Source of the DNA: Mytilus californianus
Taxonomy: Eukaryota; Mollusca; Bivalvia; Mytilida; Mytilidae
Assembly (NCBI RefSeq): GCF_021869535.1
Contig: NW_026262723.1
Coordinates: 86,802,324-86,866,323 of the forward strand
Direction: 5' to 3'
Length of the DNA: 64,000 nucleotides
The notes under the pieces were generated by a model. It was not told where the DNA came from. It saw nothing but the letters and a program-made list of their open reading frames with translations, and searched no databases. The position numbers and the translations under genes are program-made. Below, piece by piece: positions 1 through 12,980 of the stretch (positions are counted from its first letter, which is position 1; each line of letters starts with the position of its first letter).

Positions 1-418
1 CCATTTGCTGTGACAAAGGATAATATTATAGCAATGCTTATAATAAAATATTCCAATATATTCTTTGTTTTTTTTCTATTAGGTAACAAAATAAATATTC
101 TTAATTCATAAATGAACATTCCTTAATGGAGATCAGTATAACGAAGGCTTTCAACGGAAGACAAGTAAATCCGGAAAATACTCTTTATATAAAACCACAA
201 GTAGTTTAACACATGATTCACAGAGCAGATTTCCTGAGTTATGATACATTGAATAAAAGTGCTTAATAAACTTAAAGAGTGTGTAGGTGCTGAATAATCT
301 TGGAGGTACATAAAGTGATTAAGAAACCCAAATGTAACTTGCACACATGCCTAGATCTGCATAAACAATTATGTAGTGAATTTGTATTCATTTTAGGAAC
401 AATAAAAACAACTAAAAT
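1..418. other. AT-rich flank, nothing recognised
   Basis: No convincing gene, RNA or repeat was seen before the satellite begins. Short open frames here have no recognisable protein character. Confidence 0.5.
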
Positions 419-547
419 TTAGGTGGCAAAGTAACTTATGAAATAAATATTTCCTTCTATGATATGATAATAAAACAAAAATACTCAAGGTGGCAAAGTG
501 ACTTAGGGAATAAATATCCAATTTTATGAACAATTTAACAAATGTAA
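419..547. repeat. Diverged left edge of the 75-bp satellite
   Basis: Two degraded units (about 419-487 and 488-547) keep the frame of the satellite: a 'gtggcaaagt' core, then 'gacttagg..ataa', then 'tatttccttctatga'. Their spacing and bases have drifted. Units decay towards the array edge, as is usual for satellites homogenised by unequal exchange. Confidence 0.7.
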
Positions 548-1380
548 TCAAGGTAGCATATATAGTGACTTTTGGAATAAGTATTTCCTTCTATGAACAA
601 TATTAATACATGTAATACAACTGTAACCAAGGTAGCATAGTGACTTTTGGAATAAGTATTTCCTTCTATGAACAATATTAATACATGTAATACAACTGTA
701 ACCAAGGTAGCATAGTGACTTTTGGAATAAGTATTTCCTTCTATGAACAATATTAATATATGTAATACAACTGTAACCAATGTAGCATAGTGACTTTTGG
801 AATAAGTATTTTCTTCTATGAACAATATTAATACATGTAATACAACTGTAACCAAGATAGCATAGTGACTTTTGGAATAAGTATTTCCTTCTATGAACAA
901 TATTAATATATGTAATACAACTGTAACCAAGGTAGCATAGTGACTTTTGGAATAAGTATTTCCTTCTATGAACAATATCAATACATGTAATACAACTGTA
1001 ACCAAGGTAGCATAGTGACTTTTGGAATAAGTATTTCCTTCTATGAACAATATCAATACATGTAATACAACTGTAACCAAGATAGCATAGTGACTTTTGG
1101 AATAAGTATTTCCTTCTATGAACAATATTAATATATGTAATACAACTGTAACCAAGGTAGCATAGTGACTTTTGGAATAAGTATTTCCTTCTATGAACAA
1201 TATCAATACATGTAATACAACTGTAACCAAGGTAGCATAGTGACTTTTGGAATAAGTATTTCCTTCTATGAACAATATTAATACATGTAATACAACTGTA
1301 ACCAAGGTAGCATAGTGACTTTTGGAATAAGTATTTCCTTCTATGAACAATATCAATACATGTAATACAACTGTAATCAA
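548..1380. repeat. 75-bp satellite array 1 (about 11 units)
   Basis: A 75-bp unit (core 'catagtgacttttggaataa', then 'gtatttccttctatgaacaa') repeats head to tail; for example the 'tgacttttgg' core lies at 641 and 716. Units differ at a few recurrent sites (atac/atat, ggtagc/gatagc). The minus strand stays open as a 25-residue repeat only because 75 is divisible by 3. Confidence 0.95.
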
Positions 1381-1389
1381 GGAGGCATA

Positions 1390-2054
1390 GTGACTTTTGG
1401 AAGTATAATTTCTAACGTTTTGCTAGTATAGGGAGAAATTATTGTATGTATGGTACTAGCGTGTAGTTTTATAAGTTTACGTCACTAGGTATAAGACAGG
1501 TGACTAATTTTATAGCGGGACATTTTTTCCCTGAGACTATCACTTTCTAGCCCGCCGCAGACAGGGCAACATTCAAGTTTCATTCATATTATGAGTATAT
1601 TATGATACATGTATTTATATGTTTTCAAAACAATTAACGTCCGAGTATGTCTCGTGAGACGACTTGTCGCATTGGGTCGAACCCAGGTTTCCAGTTTATC
1701 CAATTATTGGGTTTGTTTGGTTGTTCCTGGCCGGCGAGGTCGTTCATGATCGAGTTATTCATTTATTCAGTTATTCAGTTTACATTCATGTCGACCATAT
1801 AATAGCTCTTGTTCGTATAAGGTTTACATTATTCTAGCTAAGTTGTACCTAATAGTATATATCATGGTTTCGTTATTCAGAGTAATTGTGGTTATTATTT
1901 TTTCATATGTTTATATATATATATTAAGATACATGTATGTAAATAATTAATAAATTCAGTTGTCCACTATGCTTGCTGGGCTATTGGCAACACTATATAT
2001 TGTATTCATTCATGCCTTCATACTAGAATAATAGATATGAGCGTATAAGGTATA
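1390..2054. repeat. Non-satellite spacer of the higher-order repeat, copy 1
   Basis: About 660 bp without 75-bp units. It holds a perfect short palindrome (GTCTCGTGAGAC near 1651) and a 'gtcgaaccc' stretch like half of a tRNA B box on the opposite strand. No coding frame was seen. It may be a decayed mobile element captured in the satellite. Confidence 0.7.
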
Positions 2055-3561
2055 CTAAGTATTTCCTTCTATGAACAATATTAATACATGTAATACAACT
2101 GTAACCAAGGTGGCATAGTGACTTTTGGAATAAGTATTTCCTTCTATGAACAATATTAATACATGTAATACAACTGTAACCAAGGTAGCATAGTGACTTT
2201 TGGAATAAGTATTTCCTTCTATGAACAATATTAATACATGTAATACAACTGTAACCAAGGTAGCATAGTGACTTTTGGAATAAGAATTTCCTTCTATGAA
2301 CAATATTAATACATGTAATACAACTGTAACCAAGGTAGCATAGTGACTTTTGGAATAAGTATTTCCTTCTATGAACAATATTAATACATGTAATACAACT
2401 GTAACCTATTAATACATGTAATACAACTGTAACCAAGGTAGCATAGTGACTTTTGGAATAAGTATTTCCTTCTATGAACAATATTAAAACATGTAATACA
2501 ACTGTAACCAAGGTAGCATAGTGACTTTTGGAATAAGTATTTCCTTCTATGAACAATATTAATACATGTAATACAACTGTAACCAAGGTAGCATAGTGAC
2601 TTTTGGAATAAGTATTTCCTTCTATGAACAATATTAATACATGTAATACAACTGTAACCAAGGTAGCATAGTGACTTTTGGAATAAGTATTTCCTTCTAT
2701 GAACAATATTAATACATGTAATACAACTGTAACCAAGGTAGCATAGTGACTTTTGGAATAAGTATTTCCTTCTATGAACAATATTAAAACATGTAATACA
2801 ACTGTAACCAAGGTAGCATAGTGACTTTTGGAATAAGTATTTCCTTCTATGAACAATATTAATACACCTAATACAACTGTAACCAAGGTAGCATAGTGAC
2901 TTTTGGAATAAGTATTTCCTTCTATGATCAATATTAATACATGTAATACAACTGTAACCAAGGTAGCATAGTGACTTTTGGAATAAGTATTTCCTTCTAT
3001 GAACAATATTAATACATGTAATACAACTGTAACCAAGGTAGCATAGTGACTTTTGGAATAAGTATTTCCTTCTATGAACAATATTAATACATGTAATACA
3101 ACTGTAACGAAGGTAGCATAGTGACTTTTGGAATAAGTATTTCCTTCTATGAACAATATCAATATATGTAATACAACTGTAACCAAGGTAGCATAGTGAC
3201 TTTTGGAATAAGTATTTCCTTCTATGAACAATATCAATACATGTAATACAACTGTAACCAAGGTAGCATAGTGACTTTTGGAATAAGTATTTCCTTCTAT
3301 GAACAATATTAATATATGTAATACAACTGTAACCAAGGTAGCATAGTGACTTTTGGAATAAGTATTTCCTTCTATGAACAATATCAATACATGTAATACA
3401 ACTGTAACCAAGGTAGCATAGTGACTTTTGGAATAAGTATTTCCTTCTATGAACAATATTAATACATGTAATACAACTGTAACCAAGGTAGCATAGTGAC
3501 TTTTGGAATAAGTATTTCCTTCTATGAACAATATCAATACATGTAATACAACTGTAATCAA
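2055..3561. repeat. 75-bp satellite array 2 (about 20 units)
   Basis: The same 75-bp unit as array 1, with one shortened unit near 2400-2430. It ends with the same 'gtaatcaaggaggcatag' boundary as array 1 at 1375-1390, so the duplication breakpoints lie in homologous satellite. Confidence 0.95.
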
Positions 3562-5340
3562 GGAGGCATAGTGACTTTTGGAAGTATAATTTCTAACGTT
3601 TTGCTAGTATAGGGAGAAATTATTGTATGTATGGTACTAGCGTGTAGTTTTATAAGTTTACGTCACTAGGTATAAGACAGGTGACTAATTTTATAGCGGG
3701 ACATTTTTTCCCTGAGACTATCACTTTCTAGCCCGCCGCAGACAGGGCAACATTCAAGTTTCATTCATATTATGAGTATATTATGATACATGTATTTATA
3801 TGTTTTCAAAACAATTAACGTCCGAGTATGTCTCGTGAGACGACTTGTCGCATTGGGTCGAACCCAGGTTTCCAGTTTATCCAATTATTGGGTTTGTTTG
3901 GTTGTTCCTGGCCGGCGAGGTCGTTCATGATCGAGTTATTCATTTATTCAGTTATTCAGTTTACATTCATGTCGACCATATAATAGCTCTTGTTCGTATA
4001 AGGTTTACATTATTCTAGCTAAGTTGTACCTAATAGTATATATCATGGTTTCGTTATTCAGAGTAATTGTGGTTATTATTTTTTCATATGTTTATATATA
4101 TATATTAAGATACATGTATGTAAATAATTAATAAATTCAGTTGTCCACTATGCTTGCTGGGCTATTGGCAACACTATATATTGTATTCATTCATGCCTTC
4201 ATACTAGAATAATAGATATGAGCGTATAAGGTATACTAAGTATTTCCTTCTATGAACAATATTAATACATGTAATACAACTGTAACCAAGGTGGCATAGT
4301 GACTTTTGGAATAAGTATTTCCTTCTATGAACAATATTAATACATGTAATACAACTGTAACCAAGGTAGCATAGTGACTTTTGGAATAAGTATTTCCTTC
4401 TATGAACAATATTAATACATGTAATACAACTGTAACCAAGGTAGCATAGTGACTTTTGGAATAAGAATTTCCTTCTATGAACAATATTAATACATGTAAT
4501 ACAACTGTAACCAAGGTAGCATAGTGACTTTTGGAATAAGTATTTCCTTCTATGAACAATATTAATACATGTAATACAACTGTAACCTATTAATACATGT
4601 AATACAACTGTAACCAAGGTAGCATAGTGACTTTTGGAATAAGTATTTCCTTCTATGAACAATATTAAAACATGTAATACAACTGTAACCAAGGTAGCAT
4701 AGTGACTTTTGGAATAAGTATTTCCTTCTATGAACAATATTAATACATGTAATACAACTGTAACCAAGGTAGCATAGTGACTTTTGGAATAAGTATTTCC
4801 TTCTATGAACAATATTAATACATGTAATACAACTGAAACCAAGGTAGCATAGTGACTTTTGGAATAAGTATTTCCTTCTATGAACAATATTAATACATGT
4901 AATACAACTGTAACCAAGGTAGCATAGTGACTTTTGGAATAAGTATTTCCTTCTATGAACAATATTAAAACATGTAATACAACTGTAACCAAGGTAGCAT
5001 AGTGACTTTTGGAATAAGTATTTCCTTCTATGAACAATATTAATACACGTAATACAACTGTAACCAAGGTAGCATAGTGACTTTTGGAATAAGTATTTCC
5101 TTCTATGAACAATATTAATACACGTAATACAACTGTAACCAAGGTAGCATAGTGACTTTTGGAATAAGTATTTCCTTCTATGAACAATATAAATATATGT
5201 AATTCAACTGTAACCAAGGTAGCATAGTGACTTTTGGAATAAGTATTTCCTTCTATGAACAATATTAATACATGTTATACAACTGTAACCAAGGTAGCAT
5301 AGTGACTTTTGGAATAAGTATTTCCTTCTATGAACAATAA
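3562..5340. repeat. 2181-bp higher-order repeat, copy 2 (partial)
   Basis: Second direct copy of the block at 1381-3561. The spacer is at 3571-4235 and the array at 4236-5340. It differs from copy 1 by sparse substitutions, for example 'ctgtaacc' in one and 'ctgaaacc' near 4833 in the other. It is shorter at its right end. Confidence 0.9.
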
Positions 5341-5400
5341 TATAACTGTAATCAAAGTGGCATAGTGACTTTTGGAATACACATTTTACTTCATTGAGAT
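4236..5400. repeat. 75-bp satellite array 3 with decaying right edge
   Basis: About 15 units of the 75-bp satellite. The last recognisable half-units (about 5336-5400) are diverged, with 'gtggcatagtgacttttgga' followed by unrelated sequence. Confidence 0.93.
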
Positions 5401-5949
5401 AAGACAAAGAAAGTTGAGGTGGAATGTAAAATTTAAAAAATTGAATATTTAAATGGAGATCTACTCTTTTTTTTTCAACTGAATTCTGTATATAAACTAC
5501 AGGATGTTGATCAACTGTAGACTCATGAACTGATGTAAAGCATGTTCAGTGTATTTTCATTTATATGGTACATATTGTAGAATGTATTAATTTCAAATTT
5601 ACAGTTAATGCCTAGAAATATATATCTCAAGACGTCATTCAAATTTTTTTTTTTATATATTTTATATTTGACCAATTGATTCCAACTTCAATTCATGACA
5701 TCAAGGATACTATTCCTATTTGCAGTTTTAAAAGTTATCGTGTAAACAAGACAATATTGCAGTCTTAGACAAAAACAAAGAAAATTTCAAAAAATATATA
5801 TTGAATGAATTTACATTTGCAGTCTTCTGACAAAAAAAAATATTGACTAAAATAAAATATCTGGAACTGTAAATAAAGTGAGTATCAATATCAAATATTT
5901 ACTGATCATTCTGTGAAATTTTATTTTGTTGGGACCAGTAATAATATCA
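5401..5949. other. AT-rich spacer, nothing recognised
   Basis: No gene or repeat structure was identified between the satellite and the first hairpin-ended element. Confidence 0.5.
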
Positions 5950-6792
5950 ACAAGCATTCTGAGAGTATTGCATGGCAATACATAGTCCCCTACCGGCTAA
6001 AAATTCAATTTACTGGAACAAATGCTAACTTGTTCTATAACTTGTCATGGTGTAAACAAAAAGTAAATATTATGTCAATATCTTCAAGCATGACTAAAAA
6101 CAGTGTGGAAAACTGATTATATGAGTGAAAAAACATTAGATATGATTAATAGTTCTCTAAAATTAGATATGATGTAATACAGTGTATATCTATTTTCAAA
6201 TTATAATCAAATATAATTAATAGTTCCAAATATTTTTTCTTTCATTTGTCACAAACTAATATAGATTTGTAACTTATCTATAAAATGTCAACAACTTTTA
6301 TCTACACAATGAAATGTATTGAAATATATACATTAATAAAAATAGATTACTATCTAATTAAAAGATTTCTCTTCATAATTTTTTTTATATATATATATAG
6401 CATTCAGAAAATTAGTTTATACTAAATAACAAACAAGCCTGCCAAAAAATTCTTCAAATAATTTAACAAAGAATGTCTTTTAAAATATGACTTATCTCCC
6501 TTTGTACAGAAATATGGTTTAACACAGTACTCTAACATTAGATATGGTCCAGAGTTATGGTCCATAACTCTGGACTTAATCATCAGACTGGAACAAAATT
6601 CGAACTTGATCTATAATTTGTCATGATAAAACTATATACCAAATATTAAATCAATATCTTCAAGAACGAAGAAAAATAGTGTGGAAAGCTGATTTGCCGG
6701 ACTGACAGATGGACAGATGGACAGACGGACAGACGGACAGACGGACGGAGTGCAAACCTAAAGACCCCTTCGACTTCGTCGGTAGGGGACTA
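5950..6792 (-). mobile_element. Family A hairpin-ended element, copy A2
   Basis: On the minus strand the head lies at 6792: AGTCCCCTA and a GACGAAGTC-type palindrome, then a (GTCY)n tract. The tail lies at 5950-5996: inverted subterminal repeat TAGTCCCCTACCGG at 5983-5996 and hairpin TATTGC-atg-GCAATA at 5966-5980. The body is family A up to about 6125 and again from about 6540. The 410 bp between is not family A and is probably an insertion. No protein is encoded. The class (Helentron-like, non-autonomous) is inferred. Confidence 0.75.
6703..6751. repeat. GGACAGAC/GGACAGAT microsatellite tract
   Basis: Tandem 'gacagatg/gacagacg' units; read on the minus strand this is a (GTCY)n tract. It sits just inside the head of element A2, the position this tract holds in related elements of the window. 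Confidence 0.85.
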
Positions 6793-6869
6793 ATAAATTG
6801 TTTACACTTAGATAAGTATAGCCTGTATGTAATTTTGATATTAAAATGCAAACGTTGATATCAAAATGG

Positions 6870-8306
6870 CAATAGTTTAACATGTACATGATGTAAACTA
6901 TGCAAAACATCAAAACAAAAAGAACCATAACTGAGGGATCAGGGCCAAATAATCTCAAAAGAAAAAAAGATATGCCAATCTTATACAACTGCATACCAAA
7001 CATCAATGACTTATAATAAGTGGTTCCACTTAAAGTGACCTAATCACAAATGTTTACATGTAAACTATGCAAAACATCCAACGTCAATGAACCATGACTG
7101 AAGGTTCAGGGCCAAATAATCTCCATGGAAATGAGATATATACCAATTCTTATACAACTTCATATCAAAGGTCATTGACTTATCATAAGAGGATCCCCTT
7201 AAACTGGCCTAGTCTTTAAACTAAATAAAATGCAAGGAACCATGACCAAGGGCAGGCCATAAAATCTCCATAGAAATGAGATTTGCTAATATTTATACAA
7301 CTACATTCCAAATATCATTGACTTACTATTAGTGGTTCCTCTCAAACTGACCTCATCACAAACTTTAACATGTTTGACATGTAAACTATGCAAAAATTTC
7401 AAAGTCAATAGACCATGGCTGCAGAGGCAATGCCAAATAATCTCCATGGATATGATATGTGATAATGCTGATATAACTACACACCAACTATCATGTACAT
7501 ACCATTAATGGTTCCCCTCACACTAACCTTATCAACTTTTACATTTAAACTAAGCAAAAGTTTAAAAAGTCAATAGACCCTGACTGAAGGGGCATGTCCA
7601 ATAATCTCTAATTCTACCTCAACTGCCCACCAAGTATCATTGACTTACCATTAGCGGATCCCTTTAATTTAACCTAATCAATAAAGAGCTGTGCCATGAG
7701 CGCATGATACGCACGTCGCTTTTTCAAAGAACAAAGTTCCATAACTCCTCAATGTCATATCAGAAATTTATAAAAAAAACTATAGGGAGGTTATTTTAAT
7801 AGATATAAAACAGTCACCAAAGTTTAATGAAAACTGTTCAAAGCACTCTTGAGTTATTGTCCGCAAACTGGAAAATCCCCTTTTTTTAATGAATAAAATC
7901 CCATAACTCAGAAACGTAAAACCTAACATTAATAAAAATCAAAAGGGAGCTTACATTAATTGATATAAACAATTCACCAAAGTTTCACGAAAACAAGCAT
8001 TTTTAAGTTATTGTCCAAAAACTGGAAAACCCCCATTTTTTAATAAATAAAACACTGTAACTCGGAAACGTCACTTGGAGCTCACTTCAATAAATATAAA
8101 CAATTCACCAAAGTTTCATGCAAAGTGGTTAAAGTGTTTTTGAGTGAGTGTACGACATGTTGACAACGGATGGACAGACAGAGGGACAGACAACGGTATA
8201 CCATATTAAGTCCTGTAAATGGGCTTATAAAAACTTAAACAAATTGTTGATGCTGCCACCGCCAGAAACATAACACCTAAGTCTCACCTTTGTGACTTCG
8301 TCAAGG
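6870..8306 (-). mobile_element. Family K repeat element with about 160-bp tandem units
   Basis: About five diverged tandem units of roughly 160 bp span 6880-7690, each with 'aaactatgcaaaa', 'aataatctccatgg' and 'tcattgactta' landmarks. A head-like segment ends near 8306 on the minus strand (TTGACGAAGTC and GACTTAGG motifs). The element is interrupted by B2 at 7682-8229. Its 3' end is not resolved and may abut A2. Confidence 0.5.
7682..8229 (-). mobile_element. Family B hairpin-ended element, copy B2, nested in K
   Basis: Minus-strand head at 8229: 'tataagcccatttacagg', a mutated form of the TATACGCCCG head of B1 at 30712, then a GTCTGTCC-type tract. The body shares 'aacgtaaaac' and 'cccataactcagaaacg' stretches with B1. 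The tail at 7685-7715 carries a degraded version of the B1 tail hairpin and inverted repeat. It interrupts family K sequence at a T-run. Confidence 0.65.
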
Positions 8307-8309
8307 GGA

Positions 8310-10228
8310 AACAATTACATGTAAACCATCTAGCAACTTTGTGAAAACTGTAAGAGATGAATATTCATTTAATTTTTGTTTTAGAATTTTATTACCAATC
8401 AAATTATCTGAAAATAAGTAGTTTTGTTGTTTTCATTAATAATTCTCCAAAACATATATATGAAAATTAATAATATACCTCAATTTTTTCACAAATTTTC
8501 AAAAGAAACCAAATCAGAAAATCTCTTATATGACAAGGACAAATCTTCTTCTGTTCTACTCTTTTACAGTAGCCAGAGAGATGACCATAAGATTTATTGT
8601 CTGTGTGCATGAAGAAAAATCATTAATTATCAGATGCTTCAAATCAGATTGAAATCTACCTGAAAGAAATTTACCTCAGATTTCTTTCTGTATGAAGTAT
8701 TGTCATGCATGGTTTGGATGATTCATCCAAAGGCCAATGGGAAGATTTGAAACAAGAAAAGTGGATGGGATGTAGTACAACCTGTCAAAGTATACCGTCA
8801 ACTTAACTTGTCATTAGATATTAAAGGAAATTCCATGTTTAGTTTTAATAAAAATTCAAAGTATTGTCAAAGAGGAAGCAATTGCCTGCCAGACCTGAAC
8901 ATAGCTTACAAGGTACAAGTAACAACTCAACATTATGAAGTTCCAGCTAAATATCCAATCATTCCTAAATCAGAAGCTAAAGAGTGGTTGCACTCTGGGA
9001 GTGGGTCTACAATATAATAATCAATTAAAAAGATATGGAATTTACTGTTTTCTCAGTTGCGAAATTACACAATCAAATGAGGCCCAAATCACAGAACTTG
9101 TACAACAAAATAACAATTATTTTATATTGAATTTCTGGAAACAATTAAAGGTCAAATAACTTGAAATATACAAAAATACTTTGAATTGTTAAACCTGGAC
9201 ATTTAGAAATACACTTATTAAATTTTCACTCAGATATATATATATTTTAATACTTAATCCACTCATTAATGATAAATTGGCCAATATTTTCTATTTGAAA
9301 AGCACTCCATATCATAATGATCCTTTAATATACTATGTTATAAAACAAATAAATAATCAGAAAAGATCAATTTATTCTAGCATTAATTACACTTCCAATG
9401 GTCTTATATTTCTGTAATAAATATGAAAACAATGATCATTAATAATATCAGGTAAAAATGAACAGGTGTGTAGGTCCTTTGCTTGTTAATGAAAACCTCA
9501 TTCAGTCTTATAAATTGACCATAAAGCAATTCCATAAAAAACAATAAGGTCCAGCCAAAATACTTTCATGTAAACTTGTGATTATTCATGATCATTATAT
9601 CATTATTGGAAGAATTAATTTGATAATAACCAGTTACAGGGCCATTTATATACAAATAATTACATGAATTATAGAAATAAGCAAAGACATCTTAAATTCT
9701 AAATCTGCCATAGAATTAGCAAAACATAAGGCCACAATGCTTTATAGGAATGTAAATATAAGATGATATAGAAAGCTATGAGTCATACAGATTCAAAAGT
9801 TGCAAAGGAAATTCTGGAATTTTGTTTAATCAATAAAATGTGACATCATATACACATATAGATTCACCATATACAATGTACATGATATATGAAAGTTTCA
9901 TTTCACACATTAAATCATATAAAATTTAAAACCATGTAAACACTTGTATCGGATAACATATCCACACCTTTACTTACAAAGAATTATATCAGTTAGTTGC
10001 TCAGGTGATATCATGGTCATGTTGTTTTTTTTCTTTTCGATGTTAGTAAGATACTTATATCTTGTGTTCACAACATTTTTGCAATTGAAGTGGTCATAAG
10101 CCTAAAATTGTGATTTTAAAATTTCTTACACAACAAGAAAGGAGAGTGGGGAACCTCCATTTCCTTTTTAGCAACATAATAAAAAATATTTATGTTGTAA
10201 TGAGTAGGGCAACATGACTCTTTAAAGA
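8310..10228. other. No gene recognised; one weak dispersed repeat
   Basis: About 8787-8945 shares scattered blocks ('ataccgtc', 'aattcaaagta', 'aagaggaag', 'acctgaaca..gctta') with 48058-48185, so it is probably an old dispersed repeat. The remainder is AT-rich with no coding, RNA or repeat signal. Confidence 0.4.
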
Positions 10229-10230
10229 CT

Positions 10231-10490
10231 GATTGATTGATTGATTGATTGATGTTATTTTAAAGCCACTTTCAGCCCTATTGGCTATTTCAGGGCAGCT
10301 AGTTTTTATTGGAGGGAGGAAGCCAGAGTGCCCATTGAGAACCACCAACCTTCAGCAGGAAAACTGGCAAATCTAGTAAATTAAGATTGGAGTCGAACAC
10401 ACATGCCACTTGACAGGTTCAAACTCACAACTTCAGTGTTGACATGATACACAATTGAACTACTTAGACCACTTGGCCACCTTGGCCCCT
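10231..10490 (-). mobile_element. tRNA-derived SINE, copy 1
   Basis: On the minus strand from 10490 it starts with an A-box-like 'GTGGCCAAGTGGTCTAAG' and, about 50 bp on, a B-box-like 'GAGTTTGAACC' (consensus GGTTCGANNCC). A body follows, ending in a (ATCA)n tail, seen on the plus strand as 'gattgattgattgattg' at 10231. A second copy on the other strand lies at 40939-41180. Promoter boxes plus a simple-repeat tail identify a SINE. The family name is not assigned. Confidence 0.85.
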
Positions 10491-12980
10491 TGTTACCTTA
10501 TGAACTAGCAAATTAAAAATCCAGGTCAGTGTGTTGGTCTAGTACAAAGCAGGCTTTAAAATCATATCACATCAAGCATTTTCCTTTCACCTTTTTTTCT
10601 GTGTTTTTTTGTTTTTTTGTTGTTTTTTTTACATATGTATACTTTATTGTAACACAGTCAACTCTGTTCATCAAAATTTCATATAATTTACTTGCCAAAA
10701 TCAAGGATTTGTATAGTGATACACTATACAAATCCTTGCAAACTGTAATACTAAATATAAATTAAGGAATGAGTGTATATACATAATATTTATGTTATAT
10801 GAATTTAAGGTGCAATTACTACATAAGTAAGCCGCCTACCAAAACCAATAACAACATCAAGCATGACCTTGACCTGATATGCCTGTAACATTTGCTATTG
10901 TACAATAAACACCAATCCATTTATCCATCCATTTTTACAGTCCCTTTTTTTAAACATTACATCAATTACTCCCCCTTTTTTTTTCTTCAAAAAACCTGGT
11001 TTCACTACTCAAAAGTTTCATTTATACTTTATATTCTCAATTTTATTTAGTCATACAAAAAGTCATTTCATTAATAGACAGGCTGCAATTGTATCTAGCA
11101 CTTGTATTCCAAATATAGGACAGGTGTTACATTGCTATCCAACCCACCCGGTCAGGTAAAAATCTCCTTAGTATGACAAAATATAAATTTGAGCTTCAAG
11201 GTTCCATCTTGGAAAAATGCTAAAAACCCCAGCTGTATGATATCCTTGTAACTATCAACCACCACACACTACATCTCAAAATACTATTTTATTTTACACA
11301 ATAGAACTTTTGCTTCTTGCTTAAAAATGTGCTACATCACTTTACTTATTGCTTTAAACTTATAAAATTTGCATTCAACTGTTATATAATATATATTTGT
11401 ATATAACAATTATTTGTATCTAAATAGAATAATCATTTAAATAATCAATATCATTTATTTAATTTGGATTGATCATGTAGATATATTGTACTTATCATTT
11501 ATGTATTGATTGTGGCATGTGGTACAAAATTTTCATCAATTTTTATACAATAAAAAAGTTTGTGATATCACAACACGACAACTACAGGTATTAACCAATA
11601 AAAAACACAGAAAATATAAAATGTAGACACAAATACAGCTACTGTAAATATTTACATGCCTAATGCATGTTGCCATGGGTTGAGGGAGAGGGTTGTGGTC
11701 TTGAGTTAGAAGATTCTTCTAGACAGATTTCTTCCAGAAAGAGATAGGCTAAAGATTTTCATCAACCTATGGGAGCAATAAGGGGGAGGGGTGTAGGAAC
11801 TTGTAGTCTGGAGATTGCAGATTAAGTAGATAGGCTGTAGTTTGTTTATGAATCTGTGTCACACTTTAGTCTCAAGCTCCTTGGCAATACTAATCTTAAA
11901 TCTTCTATCTGGTCATTGCAGGTCTTCAAATAGGTTTATCTCAGAACTATATGGTTCAGTGTAAGGCCTTAGGATAAGATTTGTTTATATAAACTTTACA
12001 CTCTTAGGGTGATTTTCACAAACTGGTGTAGTTTAATGAGACATGTAAAAAATAATGATAAGATTATGAATGCAACTTCCTATCAGTTTCAAGTAAAATG
12101 ATTGCTAATTATTGCTGCTTTTAATATTGCACATTGATCACTATAATTTTTCAGCTATGAATAGTTTATGCTGAAAGCAGTACCCTGTTAATTCAAACCC
12201 ACTCTATTTTGAGCATGTTTTGATATATGTACTAATCCTTCATGATTTTCGGCAAGTATTTCTTCCCTTAAAGCTTGGACAACCATAAAACATGTAAAAG
12301 TATTAATTACATGTACAACATGTACAATGTATATGCAAGATTTGTTCAAAACTGGATAGGAAAAAAACAATGGTGATACATGTAAACAATTACAAAGTTC
12401 CCCACATTATCCAAATTGTCACTTGAACTATGAATTATATTTGGTATCAATACTGAAATTGAACTCCAACCCTAACTTAGTCTGAAAAGCATGAGAGGGA
12501 CCTACTTTTGTTGTGAAGCTGTTATACTCTCCTAGATGCTTTCTTATACAACTGTACGTCACTGAATGTATGAAAAAAAAAATCAGAATTTGTATGCATT
12601 TATAAATCACCGGTGCAGTCTTCACGATAAACTTTTAAATCTGCAGGCCCAGAGCTAAATTTTTTGAAAATTTTAGTTAGATTCTGTTGGCCTGTAGGGA
12701 TGATTTTTACAGGCCCGAAAGGAATTTTACAAGCCTGGGCTGCTGGGCCTGTGGTTCAGCATGAAGACTGCCGGTGATAGAATAATGATTATTGGCATTC
12801 AGAGTTTTGTCTTTTTTGACAATGTTTGACATTTTCTGATACATGTTTATATACAATTTACCTGATTATACATTGTTTCATACCTCATTAGTACCTATTT
12901 TAGGAATGATGATTTCTAATTGTATTATTCTATCAGCTATTTGTGATAAGTAGACCTGAAATGTGACAAAATTAAAGACC
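10491..12980. other. No gene recognised; one short perfect hairpin
   Basis: Apart from the 37-bp hairpin at 10702-10738, nothing beyond AT-rich DNA was identified. Open frames are short and without protein character. Confidence 0.5.
10702..10738. repeat. Perfect 17-bp inverted repeat with 3-nt loop
   Basis: CAAGGATTTGTATAGTG at 10702-10718 is followed by 'ata' and its exact reverse complement at 10722-10738. Too short for a typical miRNA precursor; possibly a microinversion or replication-slippage palindrome. Confidence 0.9.

Larger units (their letters stand above)
1381..3561. repeat. 2181-bp higher-order repeat, copy 1
   Basis: This block is a unique spacer (about 1390-2054) plus a 75-bp array (about 2055-3561). 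It is repeated directly from 3562 with an offset of exactly 2181 bp: 'ggaggcatag' at 1381 recurs at 3562. The spacers look identical wherever I compared them. An anomalous junction in the array, where a unit loses about 49 bp (at 2406), recurs at 4587, so both copies inherited the same deletion. Confidence 0.92.

Noticed and set aside
548..1380. CRISPR-like array
   Set aside because: The repeats are contiguous 75-bp units without unique spacers, in animal-type DNA.
535..5262. Long minus-strand open frames of a 25-residue repeat across the satellite
   Set aside because: 75 is divisible by 3, so one frame stays open by arithmetic. Variants between units are mostly amino-acid changing, units shift frame at the shortened copies, and the frame ends where the satellite ends. 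No sign of protein selection.
10231..10490. Functional tRNA gene on the minus strand
   Set aside because: A- and B-box-like sequences exist, but the cloverleaf is not maintained and the sequence continues into a SINE body with an ATCA tail, repeated at 40939-41180.
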